Assembly: GCA_039819115.1 (NCBI GenBank)
Contig: JBCBST010000049.1
Span: 1 to 20,006, forward strand
Direction of reading: 5' to 3'
Length of the DNA stretch: 20,006 nucleotides
From: JBCBST01 sp039819115
Lineage (GTDB): Bacteria > Bacteroidota > Rhodothermia > Balneolales > Balneolaceae
The notes under the pieces were generated by a model that ran no database searches, was not told the origin of the DNA, and saw only the letters and a list, made by a program, of their open reading frames with translations. The position numbers were made by a program, and so were the translations under genes. Each line of letters opens with the position of its first letter. Position 1 is the first letter of the stretch. Of the stretch, positions 1 through 8,094 are shown piece by piece.

Positions 1-102
1 GTTATTTCAGAAAGTCTTTAACAACCATTAACAGGAAACGTGGAAATTGATAGCAGAAAACAAAAGTTTGAGTCATGCATCCTCACAGATTTATGGATAA
101 AA

Positions 103-117
103 ATCCTACCTTAGGAT
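103..117. promoter_or_regulatory. Small inverted repeat upstream of ald
   Basis: Arms ATCCTA and TAGGAT flank a 3-base loop about 35 bases before the ald start. It could be an operator or a 5' leader hairpin. Alanine dehydrogenase genes are often controlled by Lrp/AsnC-type regulators, but nothing here identifies one. No clear promoter was recognised in bases 1-150, which otherwise hold nothing I can name. Confidence 0.2.
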
Positions 118-150
118 GCTAGTCAAATCACGAAACTAACGTAGACATTT

Positions 151-1266
151 ATGATCATCGGTGTACCCAAAGAAATTAAAACGCACGAAAACCGTGTAGC
201 CCTCCAGCCTGGTGGCGTTATGCAAATGAAGCGTAACGGCCATGACGTGCTTATTGAAAAAGAAGCCGGACTGGGGAGCGGTTTTACCGACGCCATGTAC
301 GAAGCCGCTGGTGCAACCATCATAGCAGATGTGGAAGAGGTATGGAAGCGTGCCGATATGATTATGAAGGTTAAGGAACCGATCGCTGTGGAGTATCCTC
401 GTATGAGAGAAGGTCAGGTCATTTTTACGTACTTCCATTTTGCTGCAGACGAAGCGCTGACCAAAGCAGTGGTTGAATCCAAGTGTATTGCTATTGCCTA
501 CGAAACGGTGGAAAAAGCAGATCGTTCGTTACCCCTGCTTATCCCTATGAGTGAAGTTGCGGGCCGTATGGCCACCCAGGAAGCTGCGGTGTACCTCGAA
601 AAGCCAAAAGGAGGCCGCGGTATGTTAATGGGAGGTATCCCAGGAGTACAACCCGCTAAGGTGCTCGTATTAGGCGGTGGCATTGTTGGAGTAAACGCTG
701 CTAAAATCGCCGCAGGCATGGGCGCCGATACCACCATCATGGATATCAACATGCCGAAACTGCGATATCTGGATGATGTAATGCCTAAGAATGTGAATAC
801 CTTCTTTTCATCTGAAGCTAATATCCGCACCATGCTTCCTTATGTGGATGTGATCATCGGAGCCGTGTTAAAGCCCGGCGCCAAAGCACCACACCTGGTG
901 ACCAGAGAAATGCTCAAGGAAATGCGTCCGGGAACCGTATTGGTTGATGTGGCCATCGATCAGGGAGGATGTTTCGAAACATCCAAACCTACCACACACA
1001 AAGATCCGGTATATGTTATTGACGATGTGGTACACTACTGCGTGGCCAATATGCCCGGAGCCGTACCCTACACGTCAACCCTTGGGCTTACCAACGTTAC
1101 CCTGCCTTATGCGGTAGACCTGGCGAACAAAGGATGGGTGCAGGCTCTGAAGGATGATCCCGAGTTAATGAAAGGTCTCAACATCGTAAACGGAACCATT
1201 GTGTACCAGGATGTGGCGGATGCTTTTGGTATGGACTGGAGCCCGATTGACACCGTGCTGAACTAA
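151..1266 (+). CDS. ald: Alanine dehydrogenase
   Basis: Catalyses reversible NAD-dependent oxidative deamination of L-alanine to pyruvate and ammonia in the cytoplasm. The 371-residue length matches the family. The N-terminus MIIGVPKEIKTHENRVAL is typical. Residues expected from characterised enzymes are in register: R15 and K75 for substrate binding, H96, and D270 in VAIDQGGCFET. The NAD-binding glycine motif GGGIVG is at residues 175-180 in a Rossmann domain. The ATG at 151 gives the canonical start; no Shine-Dalgarno is evident. The gene stands alone, with a strong hairpin terminator after it and a convergent hydrolase gene beyond. Alanine racemase lies 2.6 kb downstream in the same direction, so two alanine enzymes are close together. 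Identification is firm. Confidence 0.97.
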   Translation: MIIGVPKEIKTHENRVALQPGGVMQMKRNGHDVLIEKEAGLGSGFTDAMYEAAGATIIADVEEVWKRADMIMKVKEPIAVEYPRMREGQVIFTYFHFAADEALTKAVVESKCIAIAYETVEKADRSLPLLIPMSEVAGRMATQEAAVYLEKPKGGRGMLMGGIPGVQPAKVLVLGGGIVGVNAAKIAAGMGADTTIMDINMPKLRYLDDVMPKNVNTFFSSEANIRTMLPYVDVIIGAVLKPGAKAPHLVTREMLKEMRPGTVLVDVAIDQGGCFETSKPTTHKDPVYVIDDVVHYCVANMPGAVPYTSTLGLTNVTLPYAVDLANKGWVQALKDDPELMKGLNIVNGTIVYQDVADAFGMDWSPIDTVLN

Positions 1267-1295
1267 CCCGATCGGGTTGTAACCTATTTTAAGAG

Positions 1296-1331
1296 AAGCC
1301 AGCTTGAATTACGTTCAGGTTGGCTTTTTTT
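1296..1331 (+). terminator. Rho-independent terminator of ald
   Basis: A 13 bp stem pairs AAGCCAGCTTGAA with TTCAGGTTGGCTT (two G-U pairs) around the loop TTACG, and runs directly into a T tract. It lies in the 63 bp between the ald stop and the convergent hydrolase stop. The T tract overlaps the last bases of the hydrolase gene. The opposite strand has only a broken T-rich stretch, so it serves ald best. Confidence 0.85.
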
Positions 1332-2178
1332 ATGAAATCTCCTCCAGTACATACCTCCGGTCTACATCAAGGCTGAGTCGACCGGCTTTGGCATGGATGG
1401 AATGATAAAATAACAGACAGGCATTTTCCCGATAGGCTTGTCTGAGGATCAGCGTCTTAGCTTTTTTGGCTTCCAGTGGATCCGCATCCAGCTGTCGCAT
1501 CGTGTATTGGTTCAGATGGTCTTCGGCAGGAACCAGATCACCCAGATAGTATCCCACATCGTCACCATCCTGTATTTTCACGATCTGATGTCCGGGCGTG
1601 TGCCCTCCGGTACGGATGAGTGTGACACCTGGAATGAGTTCAAACTGCGCATCCGTTAACAGCGCAATTTTATCAAGAGCAATGAGCTTATAGAATTCAT
1701 CCAGCTCGTATCCCGCACCCGGTGTGCTGTTTTCGGAATGCACACATTCCAGGGCATAGTGCCATTCCTTTTTCTGCACAAAATAATTGGCGAAGGGAAG
1801 AGTAGGTTGGGTTTCCGCATTGGTGTCTACAAAACTGGCTCCCCCGGCATGATCGAAATGAAGATGACTCAGTACCACATGGGTGATATCTGACGGGGAA
1901 AGTCCGAAAATATCGAGGTTCGTTTTCAGGTTCGATGTGTTTTCGTAGGAGCTCCGTGCATCCAATCCCCATCCCAGGCCACAATCGATCAGGATATTAT
2001 GCTTTCCATCACGGATAAGAATAGGATCGATGCCTACCAGAGCAGATTTTTTGGGCACGATAAGCTCAGGTGGAGGGGAGGTAATCTGTTCCGCCTGCAC
2101 CTTGTGAAGACTACCATCCTCAAAAACTTCAAAAATGCCTTCACTTAAAGATTCTATCTCAAACCGTCCAATGTTCAA
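1330..2178 (-). CDS. Metallo-beta-lactamase-fold hydrolase
   Basis: A zinc-dependent hydrolase of the MBL superfamily, 282 residues. The metal-binding set is complete: HLHFDH at residues 105-110, H193 with H197 in GGHTPGH, D214 in YLGDLVPA, and H259 or H262 near the C-terminus. The overall pattern resembles the lactonase/AttM-like branch, which includes quorum-quenching lactonases, but substrate cannot be read from sequence. No signal peptide is seen, so it is probably cytoplasmic. The frame is closed just upstream by a stop, and the only usable start is TTG at 2178, with no ATG before the motifs. It is divergent from the FAD oxidoreductase with under 90 bp between them, so the two may share a control region. 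Confidence 0.85.
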   Translation of the reverse strand: MNIGRFEIESLSEGIFEVFEDGSLHKVQAEQITSPPPELIVPKKSALVGIDPILIRDGKHNILIDCGLGWGLDARSSYENTSNLKTNLDIFGLSPSDITHVVLSHLHFDHAGGASFVDTNAETQPTLPFANYFVQKKEWHYALECVHSENSTPGAGYELDEFYKLIALDKIALLTDAQFELIPGVTLIRTGGHTPGHQIVKIQDGDDVGYYLGDLVPAEDHLNQYTMRQLDADPLEAKKAKTLILRQAYRENACLLFYHSIHAKAGRLSLDVDRRYVLEEIS

Positions 2179-2261
2179 ACTGCGAAATGATTAGAGCGTT
2201 AAATTCATTACCTGAACTTAATAAAACTTCGTATTCAAGCAATTCATTTTATCTTCAAGGC

Positions 2262-3860
2262 ATGAAAACCTACGACGCTATTATCATTGGATCGGGACAT
2301 AACGGGTTAGTTACGGGTTGTTACCTTGCAAAAGCCGGTTTTTCGGTCCTGGTACTGGAACGGCGCGATACCATAGGCGGGGCCGTCTGCACCGAAACGA
2401 TGTTCGAATCGGATCAGAACCCACACGGATTCCGGATGGATGTGGGGTCTTCTGTGCATATTATGATTCATCAAACGGGGATCATCGAAGAGCTGGAACT
2501 CGAAAAGTATGGGCTGGAGTACATCGATATGGACCCCATCATGAGCTACCCGGTGCCCACAGGTAAAGGGGTGATTCACTTTTTTAAAGACGTAGAGCGC
2601 ACCCTGGAATCCATAGCCAGCGTTGCCCCGGAAGATGTGAACAACTACAAAACCTTTATCGATTTTTGGGGGAGGATTAACCGCAGCGTGCTGAAAGCGT
2701 TTATGACCACCCCCACGGCGGGCAATATTTTCTCGGAGATGGCCAAAGCCCAGATCCGCGATGGCTCCATGTTTAAAAAGGGAGAGCAACAGGCCGGCTT
2801 GCAAAAGATACTGTCCAGCTATGGCAAGGTGGTAGACGATGCCTTTGACAGTCCCTACATGAAAGCCGCCATTCTATGGTTTGCAGCACAATCCGGGCCT
2901 TTACCCGATCATTCGGCCACCGGCGACTTTGCGGGCTGGCAATCGATGCTGCACGAGAGCGGAGCTAAACATCCCCGGGGTGGGAGTGGTATGCTCACCC
3001 AGGCGATGAAAAACCTGATTGAAGCACATGGCGGGGAAGTGCGGGCTGAGCACCCGGTAGAGAAGATCCTGGTTGAAAATAACCGGGCGGTAGGAGTGCG
3101 AACTGTTGGGGGAGACGAATTTCATGCGAAGCTGGTGGTATCGAATGCCCATGTGCAGACAACCATGCTAAAGTTGGTGGGGAGGGAGCACCTGGATGAT
3201 TCCATGTTTGAGCGGGTAGAACAAATTCATGTAGGAAATGGCTTTGGTATGGTCATACGGTGTGCGGTGGAAGAACTGCCCGAATACACCGCAGCTCCCG
3301 GCGATCCATATATTCACAACGGGATTCAGCTGTTAGCTCCATCCGTACAGTACATGAACAATGCCATTGGCGATTACATGCAAAAACGCCCGCCCGAACA
3401 CCCTGCTGTTCTCAATATGACGTTTTCAAAAATTGATCCTGATGTAGCTCCGGATGGAAAACACACGCTTTTTTCCTGGGCCCAATGGCATCCCTATGAG
3501 TTAGCCAACGGACTGAAATGGGAAGACATCCGGGAAAGGGAAGCCGAAAAGATTTACGAGGTAACCTGCCGTTACGCTCCGAACATGAAAGGAAAACTCA
3601 TTGATTGGTACATTCAGTCTCCGGCAGATATTGAAGCAAAACACGGGTTGTTAAAAGGCAATGTGATGCACGTGGAAATGAGCTTCGATCAGATGTTTAT
3701 GTTCCGTCCGCTGCCCGAGCTCAGCCAGTACGAGACACCCATCAAAAATTTATACCTGTCGAGTGCATCCTGTCATCCGGGAGGTGGAGTATTTGGAGCA
3801 GCCGGGTATAATGCTTCCCGTGTGATTCTTAAAAAGCATAAAACATGGTTTGGAGGATAA
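2262..3860 (+). CDS. FAD-dependent oxidoreductase, PYROXD2/CrtI-like
   Basis: A flavoprotein of the phytoene-desaturase/amine-oxidase superfamily, 532 residues from this start. The dinucleotide-binding motif GSGHNG is at residues 10-15, followed by the second beta strand LVLERRDTIGG. The C-terminal FAD signature is HPGGGVFGAAGYNAS. These match the PYROXD2-like group, whose substrates in bacteria are mostly unknown. It is not a clear carotenoid gene, since no crtB or other carotenoid gene is nearby. The frame extends to 2187, but the ATG at 2262 places the Rossmann strand at residue 5 as is normal, and AAGG lies just before it. It is probably co-transcribed with alr, 6 bp downstream. Confidence 0.88.
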   Translation: MKTYDAIIIGSGHNGLVTGCYLAKAGFSVLVLERRDTIGGAVCTETMFESDQNPHGFRMDVGSSVHIMIHQTGIIEELELEKYGLEYIDMDPIMSYPVPTGKGVIHFFKDVERTLESIASVAPEDVNNYKTFIDFWGRINRSVLKAFMTTPTAGNIFSEMAKAQIRDGSMFKKGEQQAGLQKILSSYGKVVDDAFDSPYMKAAILWFAAQSGPLPDHSATGDFAGWQSMLHESGAKHPRGGSGMLTQAMKNLIEAHGGEVRAEHPVEKILVENNRAVGVRTVGGDEFHAKLVVSNAHVQTTMLKLVGREHLDDSMFERVEQIHVGNGFGMVIRCAVEELPEYTAAPGDPYIHNGIQLLAPSVQYMNNAIGDYMQKRPPEHPAVLNMTFSKIDPDVAPDGKHTLFSWAQWHPYELANGLKWEDIREREAEKIYEVTCRYAPNMKGKLIDWYIQSPADIEAKHGLLKGNVMHVEMSFDQMFMFRPLPELSQYETPIKNLYLSSASCHPGGGVFGAAGYNASRVILKKHKTWFGG

Positions 3861-3866
3861 AGCAGA

Positions 3867-4922
3867 TTGTATGCTCAACTGATTATTGATCGGGAAAAAC
3901 TGGATCAGAATGTGGATGTGGTGCGTGACCAGGTAGGAACCCACTGCCAGATTATGGCGGTGGTGAAAGACAATGCCTATGGTCATGGGATGACAGAAGT
4001 TGCGACACGCATACAAAAACAGGTACAGTGGTTTTGTGTGGCATGGGTGAAAGAAGGAATCGAACTCAGAAAAGCCGGCATCACGCACCCCATTTTAGTA
4101 TTTGAAGCCATAAAGGATGTGAATCTGAGTGCCTATATCACCTATGGGCTCACGGCCCAGGTCTCTCACCCCTCCGATATGGAACGTCTGCTTCCCGGAA
4201 CCCAGGTTCATCTGAATATAGATACGGGCATGCACCGGTTGGGGCTGCTACCCTCTGATGTAGAAGCAATCCTTCAAAAAATTCGTGAATACCCCCAGGT
4301 GCAGGTAAACGGGATATACACTCATTTTGCAAATTCGGAAGACCCCAATAACAGCCGGGTGACCTGGCAGCATGATCGGTTCAAAGATATACGGGCACAA
4401 TTTCCATCGGAATGGATGACCCATACCGCAAACTCAGGGGCTATTTTTCACTATCAAAAGGAAGATCTTTATTACGATGGAGTCCGCCCGGGAGTCTGTT
4501 TATTTGGGTACGCACCGGGAATAGAGCCCGTACCAGCGCTGAAACCTATCATGACCTGGAAAACGAGATTCGTGAGCATCAAGCCCATATCGAAAGGAGA
4601 AAAAGTGAGCTATACCAGCTCCTGGCAGGCTCCACATGATGGTTGTATCGGGGTGATACCATCAGGATACGGCTCGGGTATTCCAAGAAGTATAGCCAAC
4701 AAAGGGCATGTGATGATTAACGGGAAATCCTATCCCATGGTGGGTAACATCACAATGGATTATACCATGGTGTTTCTCGGAGAGCATCCTGTGAAAGGGG
4801 AAGACGACGTTTGGTTATTTACCGAAGAATATGGAGCGGAAGAATGGGCCAGATACAGCGAAACAATTCCTTACGAAATTACGACCCGTTTGCCGGCAGC
4901 AATAAAACGAACATATTTATAG
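3867..4922 (+). CDS. alr: Alanine racemase
   Basis: A PLP enzyme interconverting L- and D-alanine and supplying D-alanine for peptidoglycan. It is 351 residues, slightly short of the usual 360-380. The PLP lysine is K34 in VVKDNAYGHG. The second catalytic residue is Y249 in KVSYTSSW. The phosphate-binding region is GYGSGIPR (267-274), and NITMDYTMV (294-302) is the usual C-terminal motif. The start is TTG at 3867, with GGAGG at 3852-3856 inside the end of the upstream gene. The nearby ATG at 3871 is out of frame. The 6 bp gap to the oxidoreductase indicates an operon. The 3' end overlaps the convergent FKBP gene by 6 bp. This is a stand-alone racemase, not the MurF-Alr fusion found in some Bacteroidota. 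Confidence 0.95.
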   Translation: MYAQLIIDREKLDQNVDVVRDQVGTHCQIMAVVKDNAYGHGMTEVATRIQKQVQWFCVAWVKEGIELRKAGITHPILVFEAIKDVNLSAYITYGLTAQVSHPSDMERLLPGTQVHLNIDTGMHRLGLLPSDVEAILQKIREYPQVQVNGIYTHFANSEDPNNSRVTWQHDRFKDIRAQFPSEWMTHTANSGAIFHYQKEDLYYDGVRPGVCLFGYAPGIEPVPALKPIMTWKTRFVSIKPISKGEKVSYTSSWQAPHDGCIGVIPSGYGSGIPRSIANKGHVMINGKSYPMVGNITMDYTMVFLGEHPVKGEDDVWLFTEEYGAEEWARYSETIPYEITTRLPAAIKRTYL

Positions 4923-5378
4923 AAGAATAGCTACAAGTTCTACGTCGAACGTAATCGTTTCTTCCTGTAAACTGTGTCCCTCAACATCTCCGTAGCCCAG
5001 CTCCGGTGGGATAACAAACACCCGCTTTTCACCGGTTTTCATTCCTATAAGTCCTTCAGTGAACCCTGCATTAAAGTCGGTGACGTTGTTATTCCGGGGA
5101 ATTTCGTTTCCGTTTTCATAAGAACTATCGAAAATTGCACCCTCCGAATTTCTACCGGTATAGTAGATGAGAACACGGTCCCGGATTACCACTTCCTGGC
5201 TTCCTACTCCCTCTTCCACCACGTAGTAGACCAACCCGCTGGGTAATTCTACCCGTTCAGTTCCCTCGGTTACAAAGGGGGCAGGAACAGAGGAATAATC
5301 CACCCGAAAAGGGTCGTCTTCACAGGAGGAAAGAAAACCAAAAAGAACAACAGTACAGATTAAGCGAAACAGATTCAT
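4917..5378 (-). CDS. FKBP-type peptidyl-prolyl isomerase lipoprotein
   Basis: A predicted cis-trans prolyl isomerase anchored by a lipid outside the inner membrane, 153 residues. The N-terminal signal ends in lipobox FLSSC with C19, followed by acidic EDD, as in many Bacteroidota lipoproteins. A single FKBP domain spans about 60-151: VLIYYTG (69-75), FDSS (83-86), GLIGMKTGEKR (109-119), IPPELGYG (123-130) and a last strand TFDVELVAI. The usual aromatic of the VIxGW segment is replaced by FNAGF, so the binding pocket is atypical and activity is not assured. It is the last gene of the leftward rpiB-glyA-tatC run, 25 bp after tatC; a role in folding exported proteins is plausible inference. It overlaps the end of alr. 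Confidence 0.88.
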   Translation of the reverse strand: MNLFRLICTVVLFGFLSSCEDDPFRVDYSSVPAPFVTEGTERVELPSGLVYYVVEEGVGSQEVVIRDRVLIYYTGRNSEGAIFDSSYENGNEIPRNNNVTDFNAGFTEGLIGMKTGEKRVFVIPPELGYGDVEGHSLQEETITFDVELVAILL

Positions 5379-5403
5379 ATGCAGGAGCTTCTAAGCAAGA
5401 TGA

Positions 5404-6228
5404 TTATTCAGATTCTTTAAATGCCTTCTCTAACGCCTGTTCGCGATGTTTATTGGCCAGTGCACTCACTCTGATCGAGAACTCGTAGAGAATGGTTAAA
5501 GGTAAGGCAATTAAAATTTGGGAAACAGGGTCGGGAGGAGTTAAAAAAGCGGCTAAAATCAGGCAGGCTACAATCGAATGCCGTCGATATGTTCGCAGAA
5601 ACACCGGGGTGAGTAACCCAATGCGCGACAACGCATAACTGATAACCGGAACCTGGAACACAAAACCACAAGAAAGCACCCAAACGGCCAGATTGCTGAA
5701 ATACTGGTTGATATCGAAGTCGTTGCGTACCATATCCGATATGGTAAACTGGGTGAAGAACTGAAGGGCAAACGGAACCAGGATGAAATACCCGAACGAT
5801 ACCCCCATCAGGAAGAAGAAGGTGATAAAAAAGGTGCTCAGGAAGGTGGATCGCTTTTCTTTTTGCTCCAGGGCCGGTGCGATAAAAGACCAGACCTGGT
5901 AAATAAAAATGGGTGAGCCAATGATAAAACCAGTCACAAACAGCACCCCGATAAACGTGAAAAACTGACCGGGCAGCTTCCGGCTTTGTAAGGTCAGATC
6001 CACGGCGTCTACCCGGAGCAGCTCATAGATAAAAAAGTCGGATCTTGTAGGGCCAAGCAGTACCGTATCGACGATAAAGTCCTTAAAGATGAAGCTGATG
6101 ATGACCCCAACCACAATACCAATCAGCGCTTTTATGATGCGCCATCTCAGCTCCTCCAGGTGCTCGAGGAACGACATCTGATCGGTTCTGTCGGGGGCAG
6201 GAGTCGCCTTTGGAGCCTCCTCGGGCAT
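5404..6228 (-). CDS. tatC: Twin-arginine translocase subunit TatC
   Basis: The inner-membrane receptor that binds twin-arginine signal peptides and, with TatA, exports folded proteins. From the ATG at 6228 it has 274 residues. The N-terminal cytoplasmic motif FLEHLEELRWR is at 20-30. Six hydrophobic segments follow, with the signature SFIAPALEQKEKR (about 114-126) and FLTPPDPVSQ (228-237). The loop between membrane segments 1 and 2 carries an insertion of about 35 residues. The conserved acidic residue of membrane segment 4 is Gln here (GFVFQVP). An in-frame TTG at 6246 would add six residues; neither start has a clear Shine-Dalgarno. It sits 28 bp after glyA (10 bp with the TTG) and 25 bp before the FKBP gene. 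No tatA is present in the window. Confidence 0.95.
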   Translation of the reverse strand: MPEEAPKATPAPDRTDQMSFLEHLEELRWRIIKALIGIVVGVIISFIFKDFIVDTVLLGPTRSDFFIYELLRVDAVDLTLQSRKLPGQFFTFIGVLFVTGFIIGSPIFIYQVWSFIAPALEQKEKRSTFLSTFFITFFFLMGVSFGYFILVPFALQFFTQFTISDMVRNDFDINQYFSNLAVWVLSCGFVFQVPVISYALSRIGLLTPVFLRTYRRHSIVACLILAAFLTPPDPVSQILIALPLTILYEFSIRVSALANKHREQALEKAFKESE

Positions 6229-6256
6229 TACGCTTCGTTCTGACAAAGGTGGGGAG

Positions 6257-7555
6257 TTAAGCCGTTATAAAATCATACAGGGGAAACTGCTCACACAATG
6301 CACGAACTTCATGCTCCACCTGGGTGTGCACATCAGCATCAGCAATGCCGGAAAGTACACGGTCCATTAGGTTGGCAATTTCGATAAACTCAGCCTCTTT
6401 GAATCCACGGGTGGTCATAGCCGGCGCCCCGATACGAATACCGGAAGTCACAAACGGGCTCTCCGTGTCGAAAGGAACCATGTTTTTATTGACGGTAATG
6501 GCCGCTTTGCCCAGGGCTTCCTCGGCCTGCTTCCCGTTCAGTCCTTTATTTCGTAAATCAACCAGGATAAGATGATTATCAGTACCGCCACTCACTAAAT
6601 CATACCCAAGTTCCACAAAGCGTTCTCCCATAGCTTTGGCGTTGGCCTGAACCTGAGTTTGGTAAGCTTTAAACCCATCTTCAAGCGCTTCACCAAATGC
6701 CACAGCTTTGGCGGCAATTACATGCATAAGCGGTCCGCCCTGAGTACCAGGGAACACCGCAGAATCCAGCACTTCTCCCCATCGTTTAACCCTTCCTGAT
6801 TTAGGCGCGATGACGCCAAGTTCGTTTTCTCCGTCGCTTCCAACGAGAATCATACCACCTCTTGGACCACGTAGCGTTTTGTGAGTGGTCGTAGTTACCA
6901 CGTGGCAGTGGGGAAGGGGATTATTCAGATTTCCGGTGGCGATGAGCCCGGCTGTATGAGCCATATCCATCCAGAGAAAAGCTCCGACTTCATCTGCAAT
7001 AGACCGGAATGCTTCGTAATCAAAATCGCGGGTGTAGGCAGAGGCCCCGATTGAAATCAGGCGGGGTTGTACGGCTTTAGCTTTATCCCGGATTTTATCC
7101 ATATCGAGGCGGCCGGTTTCTTTTTCCACGCCGTAGAATTCAGGCTTAAAGTAGATGCCCGAAAAGTTTACCGGTGAACCATGTGTAAGATGTCCTCCAT
7201 GTGACAAATCGAATCCAAGTAAGGTGTCGCCCGGTTTCATGAAGGCAAGGTAGACGGCTGCATTGGCTGAAGCTCCTGAATGGGGCTGAACATTCACCCA
7301 CTCTGCACCAAACAACTCTTTGGCCCGGTCTCTGGCAATGTCTTCCACAACATCCACCACCTCACAGCCGCCGTAATATCGTTTTCCGGGATATCCTTCG
7401 GCATATTTGTTGGTAAGACTACTGCCCTGGGCAGCTATTACTGCTTTTGAGGCAAAGTTCTCGGAAGCGATGAGCTCCAGGTTGTAGTTCTGGCGATCGG
7501 TTTCCTGTTCTAATAGCTCAAAAAGTCTGGGGTCTTGTTCCTGGAGGGACTTCAT
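6257..7555 (-). CDS. glyA: Serine hydroxymethyltransferase
   Basis: A PLP enzyme converting serine and tetrahydrofolate to glycine and 5,10-methylene-tetrahydrofolate, the main source of one-carbon units. The 432-residue length is normal. Family motifs include LIASENFAS (29-37), the region YAEGYPGKRYYGG (51-63), the cofactor region DMAHTAGL (197-204), and the PLP lysine K226 in TTTTHKTLRGPRGG. AAGGAT lies 9 bases before the ATG. It is 20 bp downstream of rpiB and immediately upstream of tatC, in a likely operon. The rpiB-glyA neighbourhood is also seen in other phyla, for example near ywlF in Bacillus subtilis. Identification is firm. Confidence 0.98.
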   Translation of the reverse strand: MKSLQEQDPRLFELLEQETDRQNYNLELIASENFASKAVIAAQGSSLTNKYAEGYPGKRYYGGCEVVDVVEDIARDRAKELFGAEWVNVQPHSGASANAAVYLAFMKPGDTLLGFDLSHGGHLTHGSPVNFSGIYFKPEFYGVEKETGRLDMDKIRDKAKAVQPRLISIGASAYTRDFDYEAFRSIADEVGAFLWMDMAHTAGLIATGNLNNPLPHCHVVTTTTHKTLRGPRGGMILVGSDGENELGVIAPKSGRVKRWGEVLDSAVFPGTQGGPLMHVIAAKAVAFGEALEDGFKAYQTQVQANAKAMGERFVELGYDLVSGGTDNHLILVDLRNKGLNGKQAEEALGKAAITVNKNMVPFDTESPFVTSGIRIGAPAMTTRGFKEAEFIEIANLMDRVLSGIADADVHTQVEHEVRALCEQFPLYDFITA

Positions 7556-7575
7556 ACTGCTTAATCCTTCAAAAA

Positions 7576-8013
7576 TTACTGCGTTAACGATTCAATTTTA
7601 TTCACCCGGCGTTCGTGCCGGCCACCTTCAAACTCGGAGGTAAACCAGGCATCCAAAATATCTTTAAGCTGAGATTCATTCAATTCGCGGCCAGGTAAGC
7701 ACAGAACATTGGCATTGTTATGCTTCTTGGTCATTTCAGCAGACTGACTGGAATAAACCAGTGCTGCCCGCACTTTGGGATACTTATTGGCGGTCATACA
7801 CACGCCCTGACCGCTTCCGCAAATGAGAATGCCTTGATCATATTCGCCGGAGTTCACACGTTGAGCTACCTGCACAGCAAAATCGGGATAATCCACAGAA
7901 TCTTCCGTATGGGTACCAAAATCCAGCGGTTCGTACCCCATGGCTTCCAACAACGGCTTTACGATTTGTTTGGCGCCGAATCCGGCATGGTCACTGGCAA
8001 TGGGTATGATCAT
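7576..8013 (-). CDS. rpiB: Ribose-5-phosphate isomerase B
   Basis: Interconverts ribose 5-phosphate and ribulose 5-phosphate in the pentose phosphate pathway; the LacA/RpiB fold. It has 145 residues, as expected. The N-terminus carries the SDHAG motif with D8 and H9. The catalytic cysteine is C65 in ICGSGQG, followed by MTANK. H98 lies in KKHNNANVLCLPGRE. It is the first gene of the tight leftward run with glyA, tatC and the FKBP gene. The 81 bp before it separates it from the VOC gene and may hold its own promoter. Some RpiB homologues act on allose 6-phosphate or other sugars, which the sequence does not exclude. Confidence 0.95.
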   Translation of the reverse strand: MIIPIASDHAGFGAKQIVKPLLEAMGYEPLDFGTHTEDSVDYPDFAVQVAQRVNSGEYDQGILICGSGQGVCMTANKYPKVRAALVYSSQSAEMTKKHNNANVLCLPGRELNESQLKDILDAWFTSEFEGGRHERRVNKIESLTQ

Positions 8014-8064
8014 GGTTAAAAAAGGTTTTATTCAGTCAAATATCTTCAAAAAAAGGAACAGATT

Positions 8065-8089
8065 AAACGAGCAAACCACAGGCCCGTTT
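8065..8089 (-). terminator. Weak hairpin between VOC gene and rpiB
   Basis: Read on the minus strand, AAACGGGC pairs with GCTCGTTT across a 9-base loop. A T-rich stretch follows after about nine bases rather than immediately. It could be a weak terminator for the DUF4159-VOC transcript, or a leader structure of rpiB. Confidence 0.3.
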
Positions 8090-8094
8090 TTGAA

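Noticed and set aside
2187..2261. N-terminal extension of the FAD oxidoreductase to an earlier ATG
   Set aside because: The extra 25 residues are low in family resemblance and displace the Rossmann strand from the N-terminus; the ATG at 2262 is the normal position.
2307..2804. 165-codon open frame antisense to the FAD oxidoreductase
   Set aside because: Shadow frame; the opposite frame has all the conserved flavoprotein motifs.
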